DNA of 64,000 nt from Ignavibacteriales bacterium (GCA_020061465.1 JAGUYG010000027.1:1-64000); one strand, 5' to 3'. Positions 9,645 to 18,301 are shown, numbered from the stretch's first letter. The notes: generated by a model not told the origin, from the letters alone. Numbers and translations are program-made.

Positions 9645-11491
9645 TTTTCACAGAAAAACCAAAAAAAATTAGAGTAATGTTTACTCCGTTTAGAGATGGA
9701 CTTCAAAGCTCATTCGGCGGAAAAGTAAGATTAAATGATTTCCTTCCTGCTATGAAAGCTTCTGTAGAAGCCGGTATAAGACATTTTGAATTCGGCGGCG
9801 GGGCACGATTTCAAGCTCCTCTATTTTATTTGGGTGAAAATCCTTTTGATACAATGCAGGCTATGCGGAATGCAGTAGGACCGGACGTTGATTTGCAAAT
9901 TCTAACAAGATCTGTTTCCGGAGTAACGCTTACTAATCAATCTATTGAAGGATTAAACCTTCAAGCTAAACTAATGAAAAAGCACGGCACTACATGGGAT
10001 AGGAATTTCGATTATATGAACGACGTTGAAAATCTTATAAAAACAGGTAAACCGATTATCGATGCTGGAATGCACCACCAGGTTTCTATTGCTTTAATGG
10101 GCTTACCATTTAAATCTCATAGAGTTCATACTGCAGAGTTTTATATTAACATAGGGAAGAAACTTCTTGAGAGTGGAATGCACATCGACAGTATTTGTTT
10201 GAAAGATGCCAGCGGCACAACCGATCCTAAAACAATCTATGATACAGCAATAGGACTAAAGAAGATAATGCCTCCTGAGATGCCCCTATGGTTGCACACC
10301 CACGATACTGCAAGCATTGCCGTTAGTTGTTATATGGCGGGAATTGAAGCAGGCGTTGATGGTGTCGATCTTTCGGTTAGACCTATGGCAAGCGGAACTG
10401 TACAACCCGACGTTCGTTCACTTGCGCATGGATTAAAAGGAACCGGCTACTCACTTGATATCGATGCTTCAAAAATGGATGATATAGAGAATCTATTAAA
10501 CGAAGGATTAAAAGATTATGACTTCAATCCAACCACTACTACTGCAGATGCAAGAGTAATTGGTTTTCCGATGCCCGGTGGTGCTATAGGTCCTAATGTT
10601 CACATGATGGTCAAAGCAGGAATCATTCACAAGTACGGCGAAGTGCTTGCGGAGTTTCCCGTTGTAGTTGGAGCCGGTGGTGCATGGACAAGCGTTACAC
10701 CCGGGAGCCAGCAATACTGGCTGCAGGCATTTAATAATGTTATGTATGGAAGATGGGAAAAAATTGATCCCGGTTATGGTAAAGCTGTTCTGGGCTACTT
10801 CGGTAAAACACCTCTACCGCCTGATCCGGCAGTCGTAAAAATTGCATCGGAACAGTTGAATCTTCCCGTATTTACCGGAGATCCTTTAGAAGCTGCACCA
10901 AAAAATATTGAGCCTGCAAAAAAAGCTTTAGAGGAAAGAAACCTTCCGGTAACCGATGAAAATATATTTCTTGTACTTGCCTCGATGGTTCCCGGTAAAA
11001 AAATGGAATTGAACGAAGGCATTAGATTTTTAACGGGTCAATTTAAGATTGATATTCCATTGAAGAAAAAGGAAGAACAGAAAGTAAAAGAAGAAAAGCC
11101 GATGGAAACCGTTAGAGAACAGTTTTTAAATGGTCCTATCAAATCAAAATGTATAGTAGAAGAGAATGGCAAGATTAGAACTTTTATTGTTACCTCTGAA
11201 CCGATAACTCCAATTTCTGATACAAAAGTTTTAGAAATTTCGGGAGGTAATATCGCATCTAAACCCGTAACAGGCGTACCGATATTCCATCCTTTTCCTG
11301 GTACAGTTGAAGTTGTTGATATATTAGTACGGTTAGGAGATACGGTTCAGCACGGGCAAACAATCGCACATGTAGAGGCAATGAAAGCAAAGCACCACAT
11401 TAAGTCACACGTAAAAGGAACTGTTTCCAAAATAAATGTCAGAATAGGTGATGAAATTGATTCATCGACTCCGATTATTATAATCGAATAA
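9641..11491 (+). CDS. oadA: Oxaloacetate decarboxylase alpha / pyruvate carboxylase subunit B with biotin domain
   Basis: This 616-residue carboxyltransferase removes the carboxyl group from oxaloacetate (or a related acid) and loads it on its own biotin. The TIM-barrel shows FRDGLQSSFGG near residue 18, the catalytic lysine motif CLKDASG, and the metal-binding HTHDTAS. The conserved PDVRSLAHGL segment follows. A proline- and lysine-rich linker leads to a C-terminal biotinyl domain in which lysine 582 of EAMKA is the biotin site. It has a strong GGAGG ribosome site. The gamma gene overlaps upstream and the beta gene follows 9 bp later, giving a complete three-subunit pump. A catabolic pyruvate carboxylase role is the alternative. 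Confidence 0.9.
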   Translation: MIFTEKPKKIRVMFTPFRDGLQSSFGGKVRLNDFLPAMKASVEAGIRHFEFGGGARFQAPLFYLGENPFDTMQAMRNAVGPDVDLQILTRSVSGVTLTNQSIEGLNLQAKLMKKHGTTWDRNFDYMNDVENLIKTGKPIIDAGMHHQVSIALMGLPFKSHRVHTAEFYINIGKKLLESGMHIDSICLKDASGTTDPKTIYDTAIGLKKIMPPEMPLWLHTHDTASIAVSCYMAGIEAGVDGVDLSVRPMASGTVQPDVRSLAHGLKGTGYSLDIDASKMDDIENLLNEGLKDYDFNPTTTTADARVIGFPMPGGAIGPNVHMMVKAGIIHKYGEVLAEFPVVVGAGGAWTSVTPGSQQYWLQAFNNVMYGRWEKIDPGYGKAVLGYFGKTPLPPDPAVVKIASEQLNLPVFTGDPLEAAPKNIEPAKKALEERNLPVTDENIFLVLASMVPGKKMELNEGIRFLTGQFKIDIPLKKKEEQKVKEEKPMETVREQFLNGPIKSKCIVEENGKIRTFIVTSEPITPISDTKVLEISGGNIASKPVTGVPIFHPFPGTVEVVDILVRLGDTVQHGQTIAHVEAMKAKHHIKSHVKGTVSKINVRIGDEIDSSTPIIIIE

Positions 11492-11500
11492 TTTTAAAGA

Positions 11501-12628
11501 ATGGAAAATATAACAAAGCTAATACTTGGTTCTGGATTCGCTAACCTATCTTTCAGTAATTGGATAATGTTCGCAGTATCCGGGTTGTTAGTTTACTTAG
11601 CTATTAAAAAGCATTACAAACCTCTGCTATTAATTCCTATAGGGTTCGGAATCGTACTAGCAAATTTTCCGCTTGCAGAAATGGGCGCTTACGGCGAAGG
11701 CATTATCGGATTGATTTATGAAGGAGGAATAAAAACCGAACTTCTGCCTCCAATAATATTTTTAGGTGTAGGTGTTCTAACCGATTTCAGACCGCTGCTA
11801 AGCAGACCGCTAACATTTTTATTAGGAGCCGCTGCTCAATTAGGAATATTCATTGCCGCTTTATGCGCTCTGTACTTATTCGGATTTACCCCTCAAGAGG
11901 CTGCTTCGATAGGAATTATTGGCGGTGCAGATGGTCCAACAACTATTTTTCTTTCAAGTCAGCTCGCTCCGCATCTTTTAGGGCCGGTGGCATTAGCTGC
12001 TTACAGTTATATGTCGTTGGTTCCAATAATACAACCACCTGTATTAAGATTGCTCACAACTAAGAAAGAACGGGCAATCGATATGCCGCAGGTTAAATCT
12101 GTTTCGAGGACTGCCGTAATTTTGTTTCCAATGATTACCGGAGCTGTTGCATCTCTTGCTGTGCCGTCAAGCGCCCCATTGATCGGTATGCTTATGTTCG
12201 GAAATCTTATAAGAGAAAGCGGTGTTACTGATAGATTAAAGAAAACGGCAGGTGGAGCGATGATTGACATTGTTACAATATTTTTGGGTATTGCCGTCGG
12301 CGCAACAATGGAGGGGGAGAGATTCTTAAATCCTCAAACATTAATGATCTTCGGATTAGGTGCCGTCGCATTCTTATTTAGTACTGCAGGCGGAATAGCA
12401 CTTGCTAAATTTATGAATCTATTTCTTGCCGAAAAAAATAAAATCAATCCATGTATTGGTGCCGCAGGTGTTTCTGCGGTACCGATGGCAGCAAGGGTTG
12501 TCCAGGATTTTGTTTCTCAAAATACTGATGGAAAAGTAAATCCGATTATGGCTGCAATGGGTCCCAATGTTGCGGGTGTTATTGGCTCTGCGGTTGCTGC
12601 GGGAATATTTTTGGCGCTGCTTGGTTGA
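11501..12628 (+). CDS. oadB: Sodium ion-translocating decarboxylase beta subunit
   Basis: This 375-residue polytopic inner-membrane protein couples decarboxylation of carboxybiotin to sodium export. Family blocks visible include the GFGIVLANFP loop, FLGVGVLTDFRPLL, the signature GGADGPTTIF with the aspartate needed for sodium transport, and PNVAGVIGSAVAAG near the end. It follows the biotinylated alpha subunit by 9 bp and completes the pump. The presence of this complex implies that a sodium gradient is used for energy conservation or transport. Confidence 0.93.
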   Translation: MENITKLILGSGFANLSFSNWIMFAVSGLLVYLAIKKHYKPLLLIPIGFGIVLANFPLAEMGAYGEGIIGLIYEGGIKTELLPPIIFLGVGVLTDFRPLLSRPLTFLLGAAAQLGIFIAALCALYLFGFTPQEAASIGIIGGADGPTTIFLSSQLAPHLLGPVALAAYSYMSLVPIIQPPVLRLLTTKKERAIDMPQVKSVSRTAVILFPMITGAVASLAVPSSAPLIGMLMFGNLIRESGVTDRLKKTAGGAMIDIVTIFLGIAVGATMEGERFLNPQTLMIFGLGAVAFLFSTAGGIALAKFMNLFLAEKNKINPCIGAAGVSAVPMAARVVQDFVSQNTDGKVNPIMAAMGPNVAGVIGSAVAAGIFLALLG

Positions 12629-12754
12629 AACTTCTCTGCTAACAGCTTGAGTTTAAAATTGAATTTCACTAATGTTAAACAGCAAATTAAATTAGTTAAT
12701 GATGTCCTATTGGTTGAATCGTTACCTCATCTTATTACTAATTCAATTAAAATA

Positions 12755-13102
12755 ATGTCAAACCAAATAATACATAATAAAAAGAAACTGACTGTAGAAG
12801 TTGAGATCGTAATTGTAAAAGAAGATGATTATTTTGTTGCCTACTGTCCTACGCTTGAACTTTCTGCTTATGGAGATTCGGAAGAATATGCAATAAAATC
12901 ATTCAGGGAAGAAGTAGATATTTTCCTTGAAGAAGCTCAAAAGCAGGGGACATTAGAAAAATACTTACTTAAAAATGGCTGGAGATTAGTACAGGTTCCC
13001 CAACCTATATATGAACCTCCCCATCTAAATACAACCGAGTTATTCGATGTTTTCAAATCAGGCAAATCGGTTATTCGACAAGATTTGAAATTTTCAGTTT
13101 AA
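12755..13102 (+). CDS. HicB-like antitoxin
   Basis: This 115-residue protein carries the partial RNase-H-fold HicB core: VEIVIVKEDDYFVAYCPTLE followed by AYGDSEEYAIKSFREEVDIF. The open frame can be extended to a TTG at 12647, but the ATG chosen here begins just before the conserved domain and the upstream part looks non-coding. HicB antitoxins neutralise the mRNA interferase HicA and repress their own promoter. The gene immediately downstream is a recognisable hicA that carries a stop codon, so this antitoxin may now be an orphan. Confidence 0.72.
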   Translation: MSNQIIHNKKKLTVEVEIVIVKEDDYFVAYCPTLELSAYGDSEEYAIKSFREEVDIFLEEAQKQGTLEKYLLKNGWRLVQVPQPIYEPPHLNTTELFDVFKSGKSVIRQDLKFSV

Positions 13103-13104
13103 TA

Positions 13105-13344
13105 ATGGGTATTAAGTCCATTCCCCTTAAAAAATACCGCAAGTTTCTATTGCGCGTTGGATTAGAAAAAATCCGTACTAAAGGCACACACGAAATATAG
13201 AATAACCCCACACAGCCGCTTCTTAGACCAATTACACTCGATAATAAATTCGATGATGTGCCAATCTTACACATTCACACAAGCTTAAAGAGTCTCGGCA
13301 TAAGCAAAGAAGATTTTAAAAAAATTATAGAATCATTTAAATAA
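13105..13344 (+). pseudogene. HicA-like mRNA interferase toxin, interrupted by amber codon
   Basis: Starting 2 bp after the hicB stop, the reading frame encodes 79 residues with a TAG at codon 32 (13198-13200). Before the stop it reads FLLRVGLEKIRTKGTHEI. After the stop the same frame continues NNPTQPLLRPITL and VPILHIHTSLKSLGISKEDF, both normal for HicA of this group. Family proteins usually carry tryptophan at that place, so a single TGG to TAG change explains the break. The catalytic histidine (GTHE) lies upstream of the stop, but the fold would be truncated. Reading error or suppression cannot be excluded. Confidence 0.75.
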
Positions 13345-13579
13345 ATCAGTGCTTTCCAGGATAATCTTAAATCTTAAAATAAATTTCGAATATGTTTCTG
13401 TTTCTAATTAACATGCTGCGGTTGAAAATATATCACTATTTCGTCCCTATGGAACTTAATGTTTCTAAATTTATATTTATTTCTTCGATTTATACCTTTC
13501 AAAATTTCTTCGAACAGGAGCAAGTATCTGTTTCAGATTTTTTTAGCTGGAACAAATTTTAATCTGAGTGAATCAAATC
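13345..13579. other. Intergenic spacer, possible degenerate repeat relic
   Basis: This AT-rich spacer lies between the hicA remnant and a converging esterase gene. A segment around 13435-13500 (TATTTCGTCCCTATGGAACTT onward, partial) loosely resembles the segment around 15611-15680, suggesting both are relics of one intergenic repeat. No gene is supported. Confidence 0.25.
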
Positions 13580-14725
13580 TCACTTGCCGAACATAAAAAC
13601 TAAAGCGCGCCAAAATCTTTTAGCCCATGCTTGTTCGTTATGCATTGCATCAGGGTTGCGGTACCAATATAAATCCTTTTCGATTTCATATCCTTTTGAA
13701 AACAATAGCCCTAACATTTCATCAATGCCCGGCTGAAGTTCATTTTCGAGTCCAACACCGCCGTTATCGATATAAATTTTTATTGGCTTTTTCTCTCCCG
13801 AGTAAGCAGCAACATTGGGAAGATAATTTATATCTTTGACCTTAAAAGCCGGGGAGAAACATGAGGTTTTTGAAAAAATTTCAGGGTATTTCCATATCAG
13901 CATAAAAGAAATTAATCCGCCCAAAGACGAACCGGCAACAGCAGTATTATGTCTATCGGTTTTGGTTCTATAATTTTTATCAATAAATGGTTTAAGCTCA
14001 TTCACAACAAATCGCATATAGGCTGCCCCTGTATCTGTATTTGAGTACTCCGCTGTTCTAAGATTTGTTGAATAGATACCCACAATAATAATTTCCTCGA
14101 TAGCATCTGCTTTGATTAAGCTGTCAGCAGTTTCATCTGCTTGCCAATCATAACCGAACGATGAAGTAAATGGATCAAACACATTTTGTCCGTCGTGCAT
14201 GTATAAAACGGGATAAGTCCTTTTAATATCAACTTCATAAGAGGGCGGCAGCCATACTACTATATCACGCGGAATAACTTCATTGCTTTGAAAGTATTTA
14301 TGATGCTCTACAGTACCGGTTATCTGTCCGAATATTTGACGTGGTTTACCATTGTTCCAAAAATCTATTTGCTTTGATATAAGAGTATCGTTCCAGACTT
14401 TCACAACTTCGTTTTGAGGAATTTCTTCTTTTTCGTTTAGAGCTTCTTTATCCCAAGTACCGCGTGTAAATTTGTATTCGATATCAGTTCCAGCCGGTAG
14501 TGATATGGTTTTTCTCCATGTAATTGAATCAATTCTATTAAACCTTACGGCACCTGGCATCCAGTTACCTAATAAAATATGATTGCCGGAAATATATACT
14601 CCGGCAGAATCATTAGTGTTGGAAATTACTTCGAAGGTTACATTTATCTGTGCTGGATTAGTTTTAATAATACAGAAAGCAAATAAGGCAGTGATAAATA
14701 AAATTCTTTTAGTTAAATATTTCAT
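13580..14725 (-). CDS. Secreted esterase of the Fes/esterase-D fold with N-terminal starch-binding-like domain
   Basis: This 381-residue secreted hydrolase begins with a signal peptide (KYLTKRILFITALFAF, cleavage near NPAQ). A CBM20-like beta-sandwich follows at about residues 27-125, with the recognisable ILLGNW, W-RKTISLPAG and IEYKF-RGTW elements. The alpha/beta-hydrolase part shows LYMHDGQNVFDP, the nucleophile elbow AGSSLGG (serine near 267) and a late AMHNEQAW histidine (near 362). I chose the ATG one base after the upstream peptidase stop (TAAAATG) because it starts the signal peptide. It probably cleaves an ester or peptide-like substrate on a glucan or siderophore; the substrate is not determined. 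Confidence 0.82.
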   Translation of the reverse strand: MKYLTKRILFITALFAFCIIKTNPAQINVTFEVISNTNDSAGVYISGNHILLGNWMPGAVRFNRIDSITWRKTISLPAGTDIEYKFTRGTWDKEALNEKEEIPQNEVVKVWNDTLISKQIDFWNNGKPRQIFGQITGTVEHHKYFQSNEVIPRDIVVWLPPSYEVDIKRTYPVLYMHDGQNVFDPFTSSFGYDWQADETADSLIKADAIEEIIIVGIYSTNLRTAEYSNTDTGAAYMRFVVNELKPFIDKNYRTKTDRHNTAVAGSSLGGLISFMLIWKYPEIFSKTSCFSPAFKVKDINYLPNVAAYSGEKKPIKIYIDNGGVGLENELQPGIDEMLGLLFSKGYEIEKDLYWYRNPDAMHNEQAWAKRFWRALVFMFGK

Positions 14726-14726
14726 T

Positions 14727-15395
14727 TTACTTATTCCTTTTCTCAAAATGCTGATAATCTTTGCTGCGCTGCCAATCACCGCCCCAAGACCAACCACGTT
14801 TCTTAAATTCCTTTACGAGAAAGGATTCTTTAGTAATTGTACCCGGTATCTTCGGGTTATACTCAGCACCGATTGGATAGACTTTACCCTTTTTTATCTG
14901 CGGATTTAAGAGAGGATTAACATCAATCGCTCTGCCTTCTGCATGGGATGATAGAATTTTTGTCCCTTTTACATAGCGAAAGTTAAGTGCAGAAGTATTA
15001 TTATCCAGCATCGATGCGCTATCGGACCAATCATAAATAGATACAGGTAATGCTTTACCGATCGGGAATTTTTCTTTTTTAATTACCTCAAAGATTTCGA
15101 TAATATCTTTTGCCAGCGTTTTATGAATTAAAATTTGACCGCGGTGCAAAGAGTTATCCAAAGAATAATACTCTACATCTACAAGAGTAAGATTATTTCT
15201 TACAGCTTCGGATATTTTTTGATTACCACAAGCTTCTTCGAATGTTAATTCCGAATCGATTATGACAATTTTGTTATCCTGAATTTCCGATTGATAACAT
15301 ATCTCTTTATTTAAAGAGTAATAAATAGCATCTATTTCAATCAGAACACTTAATGATTGCACGAAAAAGATAAATATGATTGGAAGAGTAAGCAT
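14727..15395 (-). CDS. M15-family D-Ala-D-Ala/endo-peptidase
   Basis: This 222-residue protein with an N-terminal hydrophobic segment (signal peptide or anchor) carries the zinc-peptidase motifs of family M15. These are SSHAEGRAIDVNP, supplying histidine and aspartate ligands, and GGDWQRSKDYQHFE, supplying the catalytic and third zinc residues. Members cut peptidoglycan stem peptides in the periplasm. The gene is directly upstream of the esterase and only one base separates stop and start, so the two are translationally coupled. Confidence 0.85.
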   Translation of the reverse strand: MLTLPIIFIFFVQSLSVLIEIDAIYYSLNKEICYQSEIQDNKIVIIDSELTFEEACGNQKISEAVRNNLTLVDVEYYSLDNSLHRGQILIHKTLAKDIIEIFEVIKKEKFPIGKALPVSIYDWSDSASMLDNNTSALNFRYVKGTKILSSHAEGRAIDVNPLLNPQIKKGKVYPIGAEYNPKIPGTITKESFLVKEFKKRGWSWGGDWQRSKDYQHFEKRNK

Positions 15396-15955
15396 TGCTT
15401 TTAGTTGTTAAAAATTATCAATGTTTACTTTATGAATTTAACAATATCAAATAATAATAATCCATGTTATTCAATTAAACTTTTGAGCTTACTGCTTAAG
15501 AACCGACAAGTCGCATCAGCATCAAGTTTATTTTTTTTGATATTTCTGTAATTCACTGTAAAAAATAATCTACGGCAATAGTAAGGTTATTAGTTCTCAC
15601 AAATAATTAATATTTCACTCCTAAAGGAGTTCGGTTTTGTGTGGGGTTATTCTTTTCTATAAATATTTAATTCATAACGGAGTTAGAAAATAATATACAA
15701 AAGGTATACGGTTTCCATTGCAAACGGTCAACTTGAGAAGGTTTATATATTTCAGATGAGCTAAATATAAGTAGAAAGAGCACATTACCATACAACTGTA
15801 GTTATCCAATCCGCCTTACCAATTCAGTCGATCTTGTCAACCAATCAACCAATCATTCGTAAGGTTCATTATTGGTTAATAAATTACGAGTTAATAATCT
15901 TTATGAATTCAGATTGAAAATAAATATATTTCGCCGTTCAAAAAAAGGATACAGT
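15396..15955. other. Long intergenic region with small palindromic relic
   Basis: This is 560 bases without a supported gene, between the divergent M15 and FKBP genes. A perfect small palindrome ACTCCTAAAGGAGT lies at 15617-15630, and AACGGAGTTAG follows some 45 bases later. The layout recalls short intergenic repeats common in this lineage. The right part should hold the promoter of the FKBP lipoprotein gene. An in-frame upstream extension of that gene to 15872 exists but has no coding character. Confidence 0.4.
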
Positions 15956-16783
15956 ATGAAATTATTATATTCATTAGCTTTTCTTTTAATAATAATTATC
16001 GGATGCAACAGCGAATCGCAAGTGATTACAACCGATACCGGACTTATGTTTAAAGAAGATACTTTGGGCACCGGAAAGGAAGTAAAGGTTGGAGATCTTG
16101 TTCAATTTCATTTCAGAGGCTGGATTGTTCAAGATTCGATAGACTTGTTTACTAATTGGGTAAATGATTCTCTTAAAATGTTTCATTCTATAGGCAGTTC
16201 TTACGAGATGAATCATCCTGTTAAAATTATTGTCGGAGATGAAAACTTCGTTAAGGGTACCGATGCAGGACTTGTCGGGATGAAAGTAGGGGGAACAAGA
16301 ACTATAATAATTCCTTCTACTCTAGCGTACGGAGAAAAAGGTTTCGGTCCTATTCCGCCAAATACCGATATTAAATTAACGGTGCAGCTTCTATCTGCAA
16401 AAGAAATAACAGAAGTAAAGCAATGGGATGTTGACTCTTCTAAATTTAATTCAACACAGAGCGGATTAAAGTATGCGATACTTGAAGAAGGTACCGGTGT
16501 TACTGCCGATTCCGGAGATATCGTTACAGTTCACTACAGCGGTTATCTTTTAGACGGGACAAAATTTGACAGCTCGGTAGAGAAGGATGAACCATTAAAA
16601 TTCATCCTAAAGCTGCAGCCTTTAATTCCCGGTTGGGAAGAAGGTATGATGTACTTAAATAAAGGGGCTAAAGCTAAATTTATTATCCCGCCTTATTTAG
16701 GTTATGGTCCATTAGCACAGGGAAAAATTCCAGCAAATTCGGTATTGGTATTTGATGTTGAAGTGGTGGATATCGAAAGATAG
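15956..16783 (+). CDS. Double-domain FKBP-type peptidyl-prolyl isomerase lipoprotein
   Basis: This 275-residue lipoprotein has a signal sequence ending in the lipobox LIIIIGC with cysteine 17. Two FKBP domains follow, at about residues 38-145 and 165-275. The second domain retains the usual active-site set: HYSGY, KFDSS, GWEEGM, LGYGP and VFDVEVVDI. The first domain has a long insertion after FRGWI, and the tryptophan position reads FVKGTDAGL, so it may be catalytically weak. The protein should assist folding in the periplasm, anchored to a membrane. The chosen ATG follows an AAGGA ribosome site. Confidence 0.9.
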   Translation: MKLLYSLAFLLIIIIGCNSESQVITTDTGLMFKEDTLGTGKEVKVGDLVQFHFRGWIVQDSIDLFTNWVNDSLKMFHSIGSSYEMNHPVKIIVGDENFVKGTDAGLVGMKVGGTRTIIIPSTLAYGEKGFGPIPPNTDIKLTVQLLSAKEITEVKQWDVDSSKFNSTQSGLKYAILEEGTGVTADSGDIVTVHYSGYLLDGTKFDSSVEKDEPLKFILKLQPLIPGWEEGMMYLNKGAKAKFIIPPYLGYGPLAQGKIPANSVLVFDVEVVDIER

Positions 16784-16959
16784 TTTTTAAGAGGCAGATT
16801 AAATCGTGGTAGCCAGAAAGTAAAATTTTTGTGTTGCAGCGAGTCTTAACAATTGGTAGTGAAAAAATATTCGACTGCCTTAGAAAATATTAGCCACAAA
16901 GACTCGAAGACACAAAGTGCTACAATAACTTTTTGGTTACCTTCGATATATTCTTTACC
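16784..16959. other. Spacer with CACAAAG-type short repeat
   Basis: A 176-bp spacer between convergent genes. It contains GCCACAAAGACTCGAAGACA followed by CAAAG around 16892-16920, a degenerate tandem of ACAAAGAC/GAAGACAC units of the kind often scattered between genes in related genomes. No gene or terminator is evident. Confidence 0.35.
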
Positions 16960-17829
16960 TCATCTGGTGTACTTCTTCAAGATATTTATACACTGCGAAT
17001 AATAACCCCACCCGAATAAATTGAGATGATTCAAAAGGTGATAGAGCTTATAAATATCTTCCCTGTATAAATATCCTTCATCAAGCGGGTAAGTTTCCTG
17101 ATAAGCGTTGAAAAATTCCGAACTGAAACCACCAAACAGTTTTGTCATTGCAAGATCTGCTTCTCTATTTCCATAATATACAGCCGGGTCTATTAAGCAA
17201 GCCGAACCGCTTTCATCTACAATGTAATTTCCACCCCATAAATCTCCGTGAAGAAGAGATGGTTTTTCACTGCCGGTTTTTAAGATATTTTCAATCTTGT
17301 TTTCAAGAGCTGACATTAATTTTTTCAATTCGTCTGTAGCATGACCTAACTTTTCTGCAAGTCTGTACTGAAACATTAAGCGCTTATTAAAATAGAATTT
17401 TATCCAGTCATGTTTTTCTTCTTCCGAAGGGATGTTCATTTGTTCATTCGAACCGATATAGTTGTTTTCGTAAAAGCCAAAGTGCTCTCCATAAAATTTA
17501 TGAAGCAAAGTAAAACATCGCCCGAGCTCCCTGAAGAAATCACTTTTTTTCTGTCCGGGTGTTATATACTCAGTTAAGATGAATTTCCTTTCTGCATGAA
17601 TCACTTCTGGAACTCTTATAGCGTTTGCTCTTCTTAATTCCCTCAAACCATTAGCTTCTTTTAGGAACAAATCAGTTGAAGAAGCATCAATCTTAAGAAA
17701 ATAAAACCGCCCACTTTTAGTTTGGATTTTATATGCATCGCTGATGCATCCCCCCGAGAGCGAAGAAAAATCTATTACGTCCTCGTTTAATATTTCAAGC
17801 AAAGTTTTTTTTATTTCATTCGGAAGCAT
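16960..17829 (-). CDS. Fructosamine-3-kinase family protein (ketosamine kinase)
   Basis: This 289-residue kinase of the FN3K family has the phosphotransferase fold shared with aminoglycoside kinases. The nucleotide-binding lobe contains YFLKIDAS. The catalytic loop reads LLHGDLWGGNYI and the metal-binding segment CLIDPAVYYGNREADLAM. Bacterial members phosphorylate sugar adducts on proteins (ribulosamines, erythrulosamines) as a step in deglycation. The start overlaps the end of the LMW-phosphatase gene by 14 bp on the same strand, an arrangement I recall being noted for bacterial FN3K homologues. It acts in the cytoplasm. Confidence 0.88.
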   Translation of the reverse strand: MLPNEIKKTLLEILNEDVIDFSSLSGGCISDAYKIQTKSGRFYFLKIDASSTDLFLKEANGLRELRRANAIRVPEVIHAERKFILTEYITPGQKKSDFFRELGRCFTLLHKFYGEHFGFYENNYIGSNEQMNIPSEEEKHDWIKFYFNKRLMFQYRLAEKLGHATDELKKLMSALENKIENILKTGSEKPSLLHGDLWGGNYIVDESGSACLIDPAVYYGNREADLAMTKLFGGFSSEFFNAYQETYPLDEGYLYREDIYKLYHLLNHLNLFGWGYYSQCINILKKYTR

Positions 17830-18301
17830 CTTGTTTAACCTTTTCTAGCAATCCCTGGGCTGCATCTTCAAGAATATCGAGTACATTTTCAAAACCTGCC
17901 GGTCCGCCGTAATAAGGATCCGGAACTTCCTCGGCAAAATTATTAGAGCAGAAATCCGTCATTTTAAAAATTTTATGCAAATACTTATTCTCTTTATCCT
18001 GACTGATTAAGTTGAAGTAGTTTTCATTATCCATTGCTACAATATAATCGAAAGCCTCAAAATCCTTAGCCGGGTCGAATTTTCTAGCTATGCTGGCAAG
18101 CTGATAACCGCGTTTGGCTGCATGTTTTTTCATTCTTGGATCGGGTGCTTCGCCCTCGTGGTATGCTATAGTACCGGCAGAATCGACTTTAATTTTTTCT
18201 GCAAGTCGTTCTTTATTTAATAAATGTTTCATAATTCCCTCTGCTGCCGGGGAACGGCAAATGTTTCCGAGGCAAACGAATAGTATGCTTTTGTTCTTCA
18301 T
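17816..18301 (-). CDS. Low-molecular-weight protein-tyrosine phosphatase
   Basis: This 161-residue cysteine phosphatase has the P-loop VCLGNICRSPAAEG at residues 9-22, with nucleophile cysteine 10 and arginine 16. The general-acid aspartate lies in EVPDPYYGG near residue 122. It is upstream of and overlaps the fructosamine-kinase gene, so both should be made together. In this context it could dephosphorylate the kinase product or a phosphorylated sugar rather than phosphotyrosine. No tyrosine kinase or capsule genes are nearby, which argues mildly against the classical Wzb role. Confidence 0.92.
   Translation of the reverse strand: MKNKSILFVCLGNICRSPAAEGIMKHLLNKERLAEKIKVDSAGTIAYHEGEAPDPRMKKHAAKRGYQLASIARKFDPAKDFEAFDYIVAMDNENYFNLISQDKENKYLHKIFKMTDFCSNNFAEEVPDPYYGGPAGFENVLDILEDAAQGLLEKVKQDASE

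Noticed and set aside
13199-13214. A 16-base exact match (AGAATAACCCCACACA) between the hicA stop region and the reverse complement of 15633-15648, suggesting a repeat insertion created the stop.
   Set aside because: HicA-like coding continues uninterrupted through this stretch, and one chance match of this length is expected in a window of this size. A point change explains the stop better.
15872-15955. N-terminal extension of the FKBP protein to an upstream TTG.
   Set aside because: It would bury the lipoprotein signal sequence; the ATG at 15956 has a ribosome site and a direct lipobox.
16890-16920. Possible CRISPR-like or tandem array from CACAAAG units.
   Set aside because: Only a few degenerate units, no regular spacers and no cas genes anywhere in the window.
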